Shown: positions 1 to 10,320, counted from the stretch's first letter. The stretch: DNA of 64,000 nucleotides from Psococerastis gibbosa (GCA_963971405.1 OZ020489.1:30344290-30408289); one strand, 5' to 3'. The notes: generated from the letters alone by a model not told the origin. Numbers and translations: made by a program.

Positions 1-457
1 ACTATGAAAGGCATTTTATCAACATTAATAACGACTAAAATATATGTGAATTTAAAGGAAATCGTTGGAGCTGTTTTGGAGAAATAATTTTTTTAGACTT
101 TTTTTGGAGTTTTTGAGAATAAAACCCCCCAAAATTAAGTTAGCCCAAAATAAAATAAATAGTATCGAAAATGATTTTTGTGAACCTACATGCCAAATTT
201 CATCAAAATCGGCCGAGTAGTTTGCCCGGAAATAGATGAACAGGCAGACAGACAGACAGACATACATACAGACAGACAGGCATACAGACAGACAGAGCGA
301 CAGAGAGACATTTCGTAAAAAACACTTTTTTGGGTTCCTGGGACCTCAAAACGTGTAAATCCGTTGAAATCTCGGAATCGAAAATTTCGACCATCACAAA
401 GCTTTCCTTATACTACGTATAAATTGGAAAGCAAAAATGAGCGCCAATGTTTATGCA
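1..457 (+). mobile_element. RP retroposon, 5'-truncated copy with (CAGA)n block
   Basis: This is the 3' half of a dispersed element seen seven times here; the full form is at 32733. It contains CCAAATTTCATCAAAATCGG at about 193, then a CAGA/CATA microsatellite at about 240-310, then a tail ending in ATAAATTGGAAAGC. Homology to the full copy begins at about base 10, close to the window edge, so the 5' truncation cannot be proved. The short open frames here are non-coding by-products of the microsatellite. Confidence 0.8.
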
Positions 458-680
458 GTCACTACTGTAATGAAAGTACTCGATCAACAAAACGTAGAAC
501 CGATAGGATTAATTTATTGATGGGAGGCATAGACTTGACACTTGTCATATCTGGTTTTGTCAAGGGTTCTGTTAGGCTCATTGATACTGTATGGATCTAT
601 ATACTGTACGTTTTTAGTTCAGTATTACATGACAGATATTCAGAACTACAATAAATATTATTCCAATCCTACGGTCCTAT

Positions 681-822
681 GGCACTTATTCCACCAACGT
701 CAATAGTGATAGTAAATGTAGTATTATGACGTGGTAGCAGACATTTTTAGACTGTCATTAATGTCTGCCACCACGTCAATACTACATTTACTATCACTAT
801 TGACATTGGCGGAATAAGCGCC
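681..822. mobile_element. Harbinger-like palindromic MITE (short form)
   Basis: This is a near-perfect palindrome of 142 bp. It starts GGCACTTATTCCACC and ends GGCGGAATAAGCGCC. A 3-bp duplication TAT flanks it (678-680 and 823-825). Each arm carries the shared module GACGTGGTAGCAGACATT. It has no coding capacity. The 3-bp duplication and GG...CC ends fit the PIF/Harbinger superfamily; that assignment is inferred. Confidence 0.82.
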
Positions 823-825
823 TAT

Positions 826-2690
826 TGTATCCTGAAATGAGAACGGAGCTATGAAATATTTTGTGAATTTTTCTCAGAGATAAGTCACAAGTAAGCACTT
901 CGCCGTTACATAACTAAATATACCAAATGAACTGCTTGCATAAAAATCTTGCTAGTCCGGTCATTAAGTAGCCAAACGGGCATTAACTGAATAGATACAA
1001 AAAAAAATTTTTATTGTGCTGCATGAGAATTTTTATAGAGTACCAATACAGTAATTAAAAATATGATCAAGATCGAACGATAGACAATAGGAATTTTGAT
1101 AATCTGCAAGAAATGCCCTGGGGAGACATCCATCATAGGGTCTTGTTAGAAAGCCGTTGAAAATTTCTCAAAATCGATAAAACTTTCGACATTTTCCATA
1201 AGAAAACGTTAGAGTTCTTAAGGCGGTACCTAACTGAATTAACTACATCAAATGTATTGGATCATTAGCTTGCAAAAAAGACTGACAGGATTCTTCAGCA
1301 TAATTGCTCCAGGCTTCTGTCTTATATAAAATGATAAATTGATTTCCAACGACCTTTTATCTTTTTACTTAAGCCTTAAAGGAAATGACAAGCATTCTTA
1401 ATTGCATTTTTCTAATTTCACTCTATGATATTCCGTAGAACACTTACTTCATTGATTTAGTACCTAATTAAAATTATTTTACCATTAATACGTGCTTTAG
1501 GTGAAGATTAACTCAAAGAACTTCTAATAGGTACTGTCAGAGTCTAGGAAAAGCTAGTTGAAGTTTGAAGTAGTCAGTGTGTGACAGTAGAAGGTAAAAA
1601 AAACAAGAAAATAGCCTGCAAACTATTGAGTTATTATAATGAACTACTAATATAATACAATTGGTCTATTAATAGCACTATAACACAGTCAATAATAATT
1701 AAATTAATAAAAACCAATACAGTACTATGCATTCTTGGGCACGTTGCTGGCCACAACATCCCAAATAGAGCAGTGGCCGTGAGAGAGTATCCTCTGCCTG
1801 TGCTCAGGCCTAGACCCTTCTGAGCTGTCATTTTTTTTAATACTATGCATTCAGACAGGGTCCCAGAGTCTTAAGATCAAATGAACCCCCCTCCCCGCAT
1901 TCGCATATGTGCACAAACTTAAATTTCTCATGTACCTTAGTATCGATCGTAGAGCCAGAAATGAGGTGTCAAAAACGATAAGACATTTATCTATAACTTT
2001 TTGACACACGATAAATTATGTGCCAGTCAATCCGATCAAGCCGATCGGTCAATGTTATTGAATTTGATATCTAAAAGTAACAGACACTGAGGAATTCAGG
2101 TCGAAGGAGTTTCAAAACTGTGGCCAATCCGTGTGCCAGCCATGTATCTATATCTCATTTATGGCTGTGTGATCAATATTTCATGAGAAATTTGAATTCA
2201 TGACAAAAAAAAAACGGGAATTGGGGGCTCTATTTGGTTTTAAATGCCGTACATAAATACACTGTATATTATATTTGATACTAATATTAAATATAATAAT
2301 ACAAACGAAATTAACCCTTTCGAAATGTTATCAATTCACTTTATGTACGAGTAATCATGCATGAACACAGTATGTGGAATGTATAATCTGGTTGCAGATA
2401 TAATGAAATTCCCCGAGTGCAAGTAATTTCATTTGTGGCGGGAGTTAATCCTAGCATTTCTCAGTGAGATTCAAAGTCAGGGTGAATTTAGGAACAGGTT
2501 GCAGGACCAAGCATCTTGTGCGGCTCAGACGGCTGGGTCTCAATGAAAAAACGAGGAAAAAAGAACAGAAAATAGTACAGGTAGTATAGTATATTGGTAT
2601 ATACAGTACGTAGCATATTTTTTCAATAATTTTAAGTAGCTAGTATAGTCGATAAAGCTGATAAATCATGATGAATGAAGCAGTAGATTC
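826..2690. other. No recognisable feature
   Basis: This is AT-rich DNA with only short open frames. A short direct repeat (ACTATGCATTC at about 1724 and 1843) is the only structure I noticed. I see no gene, RNA or mobile-element boundary. Confidence 0.4.
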
Positions 2691-2692
2691 CG

Positions 2693-2866
2693 GGCGATGT
2701 TGAACTGAAAGTGTACTTCCAAACGTTTAGTCAACATCTGCTTTCGACATCTTCAGTGGCACTGCGTAGACTTCTGCGAAGCCTCCAAGATACAGTCTTT
2801 GAAGTTTACGCAGTGCTACTGAAGATGTCGACGAAACGTTTAGAAGTTAGAAGATCAACATCGGCA
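2693..2866. mobile_element. Foldback element (ACTTCCAAACGTTT family), copy 1
   Basis: Imperfect inverted ends (GCGATGTTGA on the left, TCAACATCGGC on the right) enclose inner arms containing CTTCCAAACGTTTAGTC and GACGAAACGTTTAGAAG. A middle stretch, CAGTGGCACTGCGTAGACTT, is itself repeated in inverse. Relatives lie at 9310-9455 and 57908-58010. It is a non-coding foldback; its superfamily is not assigned. Confidence 0.65.
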
Positions 2867-2881
2867 AAAAAAAAAAAATTG

Positions 2882-3000
2882 GAAGTTTATTAGCATTTCT
2901 GGCCGCTCTCAGTTCAATTGGAAGCTTTTGGGAATAGGCAGAAGGCAGCGAGATGAATTGATCCAGAGAATATATGTAGCTCTTTGTAGTAGAGGGAAGA
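2882..3000 (-). pseudogene. LINE 3'-end fragment (RT C-terminal tail)
   Basis: Read on the minus strand, this gives a peptide containing KLPIELRAARNANKLP, which matches the fragment at 46530-46864 (KLPIELRAARNASNFP). This is a recurrent C-terminal motif downstream of the reverse transcriptase in several non-LTR retrotransposons. Only about 40 codons survive, next to a TA-flanked palindrome that begins at 3023. Confidence 0.5.
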
Positions 3001-3022
3001 AAAAGGAGAGTCCAAACGTATA

Positions 3023-3223
3023 TAGTCCACGCAAAATGATAAAAGTATGGGCATGGAATGTTTTGATCCTGTACAACACCGTAAAAATATTCTTGGCACA
3101 ATTTTTGTTATGCTTTGCATCCAATACAGCAAGGTAACACAAAATGGCGCAAGGAATATTTTTATAGTGTTGCACAGGATCAAAACATTCCATGTCCATA
3201 CTTTTCTCATTTTGCGTGGACTA
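3023..3223. mobile_element. TA-flanked palindromic MITE (TAGTCCAC family), copy 1
   Basis: This is an almost complete palindrome of 201 bp with ends TAGTCCACGCAAAATG and CATTTTGCGTGGACTA, flanked by TA on both sides. The arms contain GGAATGTTTTGATCCTG. Two further copies of the same length lie at 39640 and 43516. TA flanks and short non-coding size suggest a Tc1/mariner-type MITE. All open frames in it are arm artefacts. Confidence 0.8.
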
Positions 3224-3229
3224 TAACAG

Positions 3230-4075
3230 TGGTAGTGAGAGTCAAAGAAGACCTAAAAACCATAGGAGTAACCACAGCCGAAGCCCAAAATCGCAAGATA
3301 TGGAGAAGAATCGACCGTGCCCCTGATCCCACTAAGGGATAAAGCGAAGAGAAAGATAGACTATACATACAGTAATTACGTATTATTGCAAAACTAAACT
3401 AAGGAACGTACTGTATTTGTGTATGCATACTGTTCACAAGTACGTAGACAGCTCATACAGTACATTAAAGAAAAGAAGACAAGTAAACTTGAACGGAGTA
3501 CGGGAGTGCATGGGATTGCAAACCAGATCTCTGCCTTGCTGGATCAGTGCACAAACCTTTGGACTTTCCTGCATCAAAAATCAAATCAAATGTTCGTGGA
3601 GTAAACATACAACACAGTGATTTTGGACCCGTTAGACCGTGTCTCGTGATGGGTCATGAAAATTGTTAGTTTGGTGTTTCATTAAAAAAAGCAAAATGTT
3701 AATACAAGAGATAAATTAATCCGAACACTAACAAGGGAGGGAAAAGGGAAAAAGTGATTAATGGATATAAAATAAGAAAGAATTTTTAATAGATATTCTG
3801 GAATGTTCAATAGATATTGGCTGTAGAGTATTGGAATTTGCTTGTAATTAGTAAATTTTTGTGTCAACTGGTAATTTTTTTTGAATGATGATGATGATTC
3901 CTGTGATATTTTGTCACCTACAGTAATGTTCCTGGCATTGCTTGGAGTAATACAGGCTACAACATCACTACACACTTTCATTGCTGAACCTATTATGTAA
4001 GCCGGTAAGTTACTTAAAGTTGGTTCCAGTGCTTTGGTTATGGAAATTACAAGGGTACCATAATAGCAATATTTT
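3230..4075. other. No recognisable feature
   Basis: An open frame of 156 codons on the minus strand (3682-4152) runs from here into a decayed TTAA-family palindrome. It matches no family I know and is compositionally AT-rich, so I treat it as non-coding. Confidence 0.35.
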
Positions 4076-4330
4076 AGGGTATTTTTAAATTTAGGTGCAG
4101 TAGTTCTTTCATGAAAGTTACTGGGGACTAAAATTTCCTCCAGAATGTTCATTGAATAAATAAAACGCTAACAATTAAAAATAACCTATAATACTAGTAG
4201 CATGTATCAAGTAGTCTTCTACAACTTGAGTATACCAGATCTTTAATAGAATTTGAGTAATTTATGCATTTTAAAATTGGAAAGACTGTTGGAAAAAGAG
4301 ACGGGCATAGTTTTCCTGGGATGTTCCCAA
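4076..4330. mobile_element. Diverged TTAA-family palindromic element (fragment)
   Basis: Pieces match the interiors of the elements at 14319, 43117 and 54346: TTCTTTCATG then GGGGACTAAAATTTCC, and later AAGTAGTCTTCTACAACTTG followed by a TTTAATAGAATTTG stretch like the TTTAATAACTTG of the other copies. Terminal sequences are lost, so the boundaries are approximate. Confidence 0.45.
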
Positions 4331-5015
4331 TTATAATGTTTAAAATTAAATCTAAAAGCACTGCGGTAGGTAACGAGTACACGGCGAAGCACAAAAAGCT
4401 AAAATCACAAGCAAGAACGGGATTTCCAATTTAATAATATGAAACAACAGAATTTCCCAACCTTGGGTGTGGCGGTGGCGGTAATTGTATTTCTTGCAGC
4501 TTAGTGCTGATATTTTGCGCACTTGTGTTGAGATTTTTGGTTATTCAAAAGCCACTGTGGTTTTTATCCTATTGACCGAAAATAGCCCAATAGTTCAATT
4601 TATATTTTATGCACGTGTATAAAAATACAAATACCTTACACTAATAGTAGGTAGTGAATTGTTGATATAAAAGAACAAGAACCAAAAAATTGTTTTAGTT
4701 ACACTGATTAACTGTACTTACGATTAAGTTCTTTTTGTAAACAAATTAAGGGCAACATGAGACTTTCTACTAAAACTAAAGGCAATCAGTAGCATAAAAT
4801 TGTCAGATTAAATTGTATTTGTTGGTGAACCCTACAGCAGCCGTAGCACCAACGCGATATATGATAAATTATTCTGGGAATAAGATCATTATTATCCTAA
4901 GTAAACCCTAATAAATATAAATTTTCTGATGGGAATTATAGTGGAAAAAAATATATTAGAAATCGCATTTTAAATTGTTAACAGAGATTAATTAATTGCT
5001 GTATATTGTTGCATA
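4331..5015. other. Low-copy repeat fragment in unique DNA
   Basis: A stretch around 4835-4885 (CAGCAGCCGTAGCACCAAC followed by TCTGGGAATAAG) recurs in diverged form at about 8273-8315, and its first part recurs at 11702. Nothing else is recognisable. Confidence 0.35.
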
Positions 5016-5023
5016 TGCTAGAC

Positions 5024-5528
5024 CAGAGGTTCTCAAACGTTTTTCGTCGCGGACCCCTAAATGATATAAAATTGCATCGCGACCCACTAAATTCTGCATT
5101 GCAATTTATACTTCGATTTCCTTCCTAAAAAATAGCCTTACAGTCAGGAGCAAGGGGGGAGGGGCAAGCCAAGGGATGGATCCAGCGACCAATATATATG
5201 ATACCTCGCCCCTAGGCAAATTTTTTCAAAAGATATAGGCAAAAGGAAACGGGTTTCCACGCATTCTTTTTATGACTCCAAAAAGGGGGCCCGGGTGCCT
5301 CCCCCGGAAGAAATATTTTGAAATTGAAAGCAGAAAATGGTGGGTTTCCGCGTTTTTTTATCGGTTTTGGTCTATATCTTTGGTTCCCGCCAATCTTTAA
5401 AAAATATATGACTTAAATTGAAAAATACTTGTCATTCAATTCAATTCTATCTAGTGTATAATTGGCCAACGAGACCACGCCGCGACCCACTTTTAAATTT
5501 TTCGCGACCCACACTATGAGAACTCCTG
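5024..5528. mobile_element. hAT-like non-autonomous element with 8-bp TSD
   Basis: Ends are CAGAGGTTCTCA on the left and ATGAGAACTCCTG on the right, typical of hAT-type MITEs. A perfect 8-bp duplication TGCTAGAC lies at 5016-5023 and 5529-5536. Subterminal CGCGACCCAC repeats occur at both ends. The interior (about 5145-5320) carries G-rich sequence and a GGATCCAG motif like the other G-rich elements, perhaps an older insertion. No transposase is visible. Confidence 0.85.
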
Positions 5529-5536
5529 TGCTAGAC

Positions 5537-5960
5537 GTAGGTGGACTAGGAGCTTTGGCACTTTGGGGCGGGCTAGTTTCAACACCGCATTTAAATGGTT
5601 TAAATATTCTTTTCCGTTGGTGCAAATCTTGCTTGAAATAAAGTCATAAATTCCTTACATCTACAGTCAAGATTCAAGAAAGCACAAGAAATTGATGGCC
5701 AACAAGTTCTATTGTTTCTTCTTCTATTTGTTTTATATTATAAGTTACAGAGGATAACCAAAATGAGGGCATGAGAACACTTTGTGACATGAACTGCAAA
5801 TGGATAGGTACTGTCGTACTGTCGTCCAGTCGTTTTAAGTATGACAGCTCTTTTAGGGTTATAACATCTTGAATGTATGTGCATTTCCGGTCATAGAACG
5901 TTAGGTAAGGAACAATATGGAACTAGAAGAGTGCAAGTACAGTACCCCGCAAGGAGCAGG
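5537..5960. other. No recognisable feature
   Basis: AT-rich DNA. Neither strand holds a recognisable coding frame. Confidence 0.3.
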
Positions 5961-5968
5961 GTCATACT

Positions 5969-6148
5969 CAAGGTCGTAGCCAGGATTTTTATTCGGGTGG
6001 GGGGGGGGGGTTCAGAAATTTCATTGGATATTACATAGTGGTTTTATTTTTCCCCTCAAAATCCGATTCTATCTAGTATGAAGCCATTTAATTTCGGAGG
6101 AGGGGGGGGGGGGTTGAACTCCATGAACCCCCCTTAGCTACGGCCTTG
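5969..6148. mobile_element. hAT-like MITE with G-run ends, 8-bp TSD GTCATACT
   Basis: The element starts CAAGGTCGTAGCCAGG and ends TTAGCTACGGCCTTG, an inverted pair. The 8-bp duplication GTCATACT is exact (5961-5968 and 6149-6156). Long G runs lie near each end. It is non-coding. The 8-bp duplication supports hAT. Confidence 0.85.
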
Positions 6149-6159
6149 GTCATACTGTA

Positions 6160-6650
6160 GGTTCAAGTCTTGTATCTCTATTGTCCATTTTTCCCCATAG
6201 TCCCATTTCAGATCTATAACATAGAAAAGTAATTCCAAATGCAGACGGCTCAGAAATTAACAAAAATTTGCAAGTCTGAAAGAGCAAGCAGGCTGGACAA
6301 ACTCATCTACTCGTCCCTTCGGGATCGCGGGGGTTCGTCAGCAGGCAGGGGGGAGACTGGTTTATTTATGCCCCGCGATGTCAAAATGTCAGCAGCACTT
6401 CCCGTTCCTAGGGGATGGCCTGACTGAAGCCACATATCTACACCTAGCGACATTCCGTAGATTGTATTATTCCCTGCACCCGTAGGGCCCTTTTTGGTTT
6501 ATTATTTAGCTATTATTATTCAGACCAACAATACGTCATGTATTTATCAAGCCTATCGCTTTGCTAGCACTGGCTCTCATACAGTCATACATGTGAGTAG
6601 CATATAGTTGCAGAAAGGTGGGTTATCCTAGTAGATGTACCGCAACTGTC
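6160..6650. other. No recognisable feature
   Basis: A relatively GC-rich patch (about 6300-6420) encodes a short open frame that matches nothing I know. Confidence 0.3.
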
Positions 6651-6659
6651 TTTTGTTTA

Positions 6660-6781
6660 GGCGCATATTCCACCGACGTCAATAGTGATTATGACGTGGG
6701 ACGTAAAGACAGTGTAAACATGTCTGCTACCACGTCAATATCAGCTTTATTTTGACTATTGACGTCGGTGGAATAAGCGCC
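6660..6781. mobile_element. Harbinger-like palindromic MITE (short form)
   Basis: A 122-bp palindrome, GGCGCATATTCCACCGACG to CGTCGGTGGAATAAGCGCC, with TTA before it and TAA after it. The arms include TGACGTGG and CTACCACGTCA, but the module is partly degraded. Confidence 0.8.
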
Positions 6782-6823
6782 TAAGACCCTTAAAAACGAG
6801 AGGCTGGCTCTATGACTTATACC

Positions 6824-6853
6824 GTAAGTAAAGTAAAGTAAAGTAAAGTAAAT
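6824..6853. repeat. (AAAGT)n microsatellite
   Basis: About six tandem copies of AAAGT, followed by a T/A-rich tail. Confidence 0.8.
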
Positions 6854-7091
6854 TTTATTTATCGAGAAATACATTCTACATACATTTCATTAGTGGTTCA
6901 GAGGGGCACCTTTGGGAATTCCCGTGATGGTCTTCTTAAAGCTTCTTCAATAGTCCGCTAGCTTAATTGGAAGAAAGTTTCGCGCCAGAAATGATCATTC
7001 ACTAGCAACCTCCCTTGGAAGTAATGAGAACTTGTGTAACTCATAATTGTCGTGCCTCGTTTGTTGTGTGTACGTTTCGATTTCAATATAA

Positions 7092-7455
7092 GGCGGCTAT
7101 TTCACTTGTCAATATTCCGTCATTTGTGCGTCCATAATTGATGAGATTTTTGTTTTACTCTATGTCATTGTCCATTTTAACTTCCGCATGTTAAAATTGA
7201 TCAATGATCATAGAGTAAAATCACGCTTTGCAAACAATAACAAACTAAAATTAAACAATGGCGTCGTCTGGAGATGATAAATAATTGTAATTAATTTTTT
7301 GGGAACAAACTAATTATTTTATAATTGAAATCATAAAGTTTCTTGTAGATGATAAAATTAAAAGAAAGACAGCGGGCAAACTTACAAAATTGGATGATAT
7401 TTCCGTCAATGACATTATCAAATTTGAAGAAAAACTTAGAAGTGGAATAGCCGCC
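7092..7455. mobile_element. Harbinger-like MITE (long form, GGCGGCTATT ends)
   Basis: Ends are GGCGGCTATTTCACTTGTC and AAGTGGAATAGCCGCC. An exact 3-bp duplication TAA flanks it (7089-7091 and 7456-7458). The interior shares the stretch around TTGATCAATGATCATAGAG and the ATGGCGTC start codon context with the elements at 7561, 10769, 56101 and 58020, but here the frame closes after eight codons. Terminal arms differ from those relatives, so interior and ends assort independently. Confidence 0.82.
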
Positions 7456-7560
7456 TAAGATATGATGGATATTAAGTCGGAATGGTTCTATTATTTGAAT
7501 ATGCGGGCCGTTGGTAAGACTGCTGTTACGTGCCCCGTGGGACGTGATTAACTTTGCCAA

Positions 7561-7945
7561 GGCGCCCATTCCACCGACCGGCTAGGGCTATTTACGAAAA
7601 CGGTGACGTGGTAGCAGACATTCAAGACTTAGGCGGGGTTTCCACCGATCTCGCATTGCAGAATGCAAATGAAATGTTTGTTTTCCTCTATGCCATAGTT
7701 AAAATTGATCAATAATCATAGAGTAAAATCACAAACAAACAAACTAAAATTAAAAAATGGCGTCATGGGATATGTTAAGTACAAACATCTTAATAGATTT
7801 CTATAAAAAGAAAAAAAAACATTTCCGTCAATGTCATTTGCAATCTGCAATGCGAGATCGATGGAAACCCCGCCTAAGTTTTGAATGTCTGCTACCACGT
7901 CACCGTTTTTGTAAATAGCCCTAGCTGGTCGATGGAATGGACACC
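7561..7945. mobile_element. Harbinger-like nested palindrome (long form), copy 1
   Basis: The outer arms run from GGCGCCCATTCCACCGACC through GTGACGTGGTAGCAGACATT. At 7632-7874 an inner palindrome begins with GGCGGGGTTTCCACCGA and ends CCCCGCC. Flanks are CAA and TTA, an imperfect 3-bp duplication. The interior holds an ATG at 7757 in a good initiation context followed by a short peptide (see finding). Near-identical architecture occurs at 10769 and 58020. Confidence 0.85.
7757..7921 (+). pseudogene. Short conserved ORF start inside Harbinger-like element
   Basis: ATG at 7757 opens a peptide starting MASWDMLSTNILIDFYKKK. The same start, with conservative changes, occurs in the elements at 10769 (minus strand, SPNIVIDFYKKK) and 58020 (plus strand). 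The pattern of hydrophobic residues followed by a basic run resembles the beginning of MADF/Myb-like DNA-binding proteins encoded as a second ORF by some PIF/Harbinger transposons. That resemblance is short, and the frame then runs into the opposite palindrome arm, so it is at most a fossil exon. Confidence 0.35.
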
Positions 7946-7949
7946 TTAC

Positions 7950-8565
7950 GGGGGCCGTATCCAATTTAATTTTTATGGCAAGAAATATATAGAGTTTGAT
8001 AATGGACAAGGGAAACGGGCATTATTGGAAACTAAATTTTGAAAACCTAGTTAGCAGTCCCATTTCGCTTTTCGCGCATCGTATACACGACATCCACCTC
8101 AATAAATTCTAGGGGTAACATCGATTCTCCTGTAAAGTATATGATATAAACTTTCGAACATCAATTAATTATGGAAAGTGGCATTTGAAAGCGTAGTTCA
8201 CTCTGAGGTAGGGATGTTAGCCAATAGCATCGCTGACCTTTAAATTGGTTCCTTTTATTAGTAGTGTATTGCTGTAGCCGTAGCATCAATGGAAAAGAGT
8301 AATGTTCCGGGAATAAGTGTGAATTTTCCTAAATAAACCGCAATGATTGTAAATTTAGTTGATTATAAAAAAATCTCCCATGGTTCGTCTTCTTTTCCTT
8401 TGTCTACACTATAAATTGAACATATCATGCCTTGAAAGCAACCTTTAAATTTTGTGAATAGCCTATACCGTACTTGAAAAAGGAAAAAAACCTGTTATAT
8501 TTTCACCAGATTTGAGGTTGTAACCAATGTACAATAGCATATTAGACTAATCATAAATTCATAAA
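7950..8565. other. Mostly unique DNA
   Basis: It holds a diverged copy (about 8273-8315) of the low-copy stretch at 4835-4885 and nothing else I can name. Confidence 0.3.
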
Positions 8566-8570
8566 ATACT

Positions 8571-8623
8571 ATGTTCCCCAAGTGGTTCAGAATCCACTAT
8601 AATCAGGAGGTCCACCCTGTCAA
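8571..8623 (+). mobile_element. SINE-B fragment
   Basis: About 53 bp match the middle of SINE-B, including AGTGGTTCAGAATCCACTAT and ATCAGGAGGTCCA. Compare the intact copies at 34453 and 56412. Confidence 0.65.
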
Positions 8624-9054
8624 TAAGGTATATTTATAAACTCGTCATTCCCATCTTTTTCGCTTATTTGTTTATCATCTTTGAAGTCCACCCCCGGAGC
8701 ACGGCTTTGTTCAGTGATTATGTATCATACAATATAAACATGTACACTATGTCTTCGAGCTCTTTCTCAACAAACAGCAACCAACGGGTGACAACATGTG
8801 GTAAACGTCCGTTGGCAGCGTTAGCAGGCGTCTGTCCATTCGGCTGTTAATCGAAACCAAACGGATGCGATTAAAAAAAATCATTGCATCACAGCTCAAT
8901 ACTGTCTTTGTTTAAAACAAGGTCTAACTTTTTCTGCCCACCAACTGTGTAGTGTTTTTATTATTGTATATTATACTGCATATATACAATTTACAAAGGC
9001 TTTCACGTCCGGAGTTACATCATAAATCCGGGAAGATAACCCGCTAGTTAGTTA

Positions 9055-9300
9055 GTAATTTTTAAGTACCTTTTATGGACCCAGGCCCATAGGTCCCCTG
9101 TCCAATACCAACGACCCCATGAATTCCGTACATTATTTGTATTGTTTCCGTATGAATTTTTGGCCATTGGCAAGCTGGTAAAAGTCCTCGATGTCAACCT
9201 ACACCGGCTACAAGCGATAATAGACAAGCTGAGACAAGCTAACCATTGACGCAGTGAAACAGGCGAAAGCATGACTTAACTAAGTACAGATACGAGTCAA
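9055..9300. repeat. U1 dispersed repeat, copy 1
   Basis: About 245 bp are shared with 63487-63715 at high identity and in diverged form with 26876-27060; part recurs inverted at 23673-23765. Key blocks are ACCAACGACCCCATGAATT, TGTATTGTTTCCGTATG and CACCGGCTACAAGCGATAAT, ending near a GATACGAGTCAAGAT tail. No terminal repeats are obvious. It could be a SINE or the end of a larger element; orientation is not determined. Confidence 0.65.
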
Positions 9301-9309
9301 GATAACCCA

Positions 9310-9455
9310 TGGTCGTTCTAAAAGCGCACTTCCAAACGTTTCGTCGACATCTGCGGTTGACATCTTCAGTGGAACTGCGTAGACTTCTAAGGTTGTATCT
9401 CGGAGACTTAGCAGTAGCTTATGGAACGTTTGGAAGTATGGTTTTAGAACGACCA
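9310..9455. mobile_element. Foldback element (ACTTCCAAACGTTT family), copy 2
   Basis: Inverted ends TGGTCGTTCTAAAA and TTTTAGAACGACCA frame inner arms with ACTTCCAAACGTTTCGTCG and AACGTTTGGAAGT. The centre includes CTGCGTAGACTTCTAAGG, as in the copy at 2693. Confidence 0.72.
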
Positions 9456-9511
9456 CGGCCTACCATCCCGGACTCTACTGCTTCATCACATTATTGAATG
9501 TACTAGACGTA

Positions 9512-9821
9512 AATAATTAGATTACTCGTGACTTCGTGGTATTTCATATTAATAAACAAAAAATAACAAAAACTTAGAGTTTTAGAAAAACTTGTTACAA
9601 CAACCCGAATTAGTAAAACCCAAATAATCGTTAAGAAATTAACTTTGTCTAAGAAACCCACTTTTGTTAGTATATAACCCTTATATAACCTAGGGGTTAT
9701 ATACTAACACAAGTGGGTTTCTTAGACAAAGTTAATTTCTTAACGATTATTTGGGTTTTACTAATTCGGGTTGTTAAAACAAGTTGTTCTAAAACTCTAA
9801 GTTTTTGTTATTTTTTGTTTA
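9512..9821. mobile_element. Penelope-type inverted terminal repeat unit without coding region
   Basis: Two arms of about 130 bp form a near-perfect hairpin around a spacer of about 16 bp. The arms contain AACAAAAAATAACAAAAACT and ACTTTGTCTAAGAAACCC. The outer arm sequence matches the inverted ends of the Penelope-like element at 19905-21668. Like that element, it has an extra tail of about 40 bp on one side only (9512-9552, with ATTACTCGTGACTTCGTGG). Flanks share CTAGACGTA (9503-9511 and 9824-9832). Penelope-like elements are known for such terminal repeats and one-sided tails; a head-to-head pair lacking the coding region is my reading. Confidence 0.75.
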
Positions 9822-9962
9822 TGCTAGACGTACGTGGATTTTTATTGTGTCATAAGGTTTGAAGCTGGCTTGGAGTCGTGTGGGGGGGGGGGGGAGTCGT
9901 GGGGGTCATGACCCCATGGCTCAAAAAATTAAATTTTTAATTTACATACAACTTTCAAATCT

Positions 9963-10320
9963 TCAAGAGGACCAAAATATATAGCCCATCTCACGGCTGA
10001 CCGCAATAAGACAGAGCATCCTTCCTGTGGCTTGCGAACGGAGAGCCCCACGGCGGCAGTTGGCCAGCTCACTGCACATTTTCCAGGGGTGAAAAAATAG
10101 TTGAAAGAAAAAGGATCTCATCCTTGCGAGATCTTTTTTCATTCCCACAAAGACAAATGGGCTGTTCGCAGTGACAGCACTCTTGTCACCAAGGGGATGA
10201 ATAAAGGTTCAGAAAAAAAGGTTCAATTCATGCAAATCTTCTTAGGAAATTCACGTAAAAGGATAGAGGTTATTTGTTTAAGAATAAAAGGTTTACTATT
10301 TCCTCAATAGGTTTTGAAAA
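9963..10320. other. GC-richer segment, unidentified
   Basis: Composition rises around 9990-10150 and short frames exist on both strands, but no family motif is recognisable. It may be a LINE remnant. Confidence 0.2.

Noticed and set aside
2909-3210. Several overlapping open frames of 75-98 codons on both strands
   Set aside because: They lie mainly in the TA-flanked palindrome at 3023-3223 and mirror one another; the same frames recur in the copies at 39640 and 43516.
3682-4152. 156-codon minus-strand open frame
   Set aside because: No recognisable motif, AT-rich codon content, and its 5' end overlaps a decayed TTAA-family element.
9512-9821. Simple MITE of unknown superfamily
   Set aside because: The arms and one-sided tail match the Penelope-like element at 19905, so a Penelope origin explains it better.
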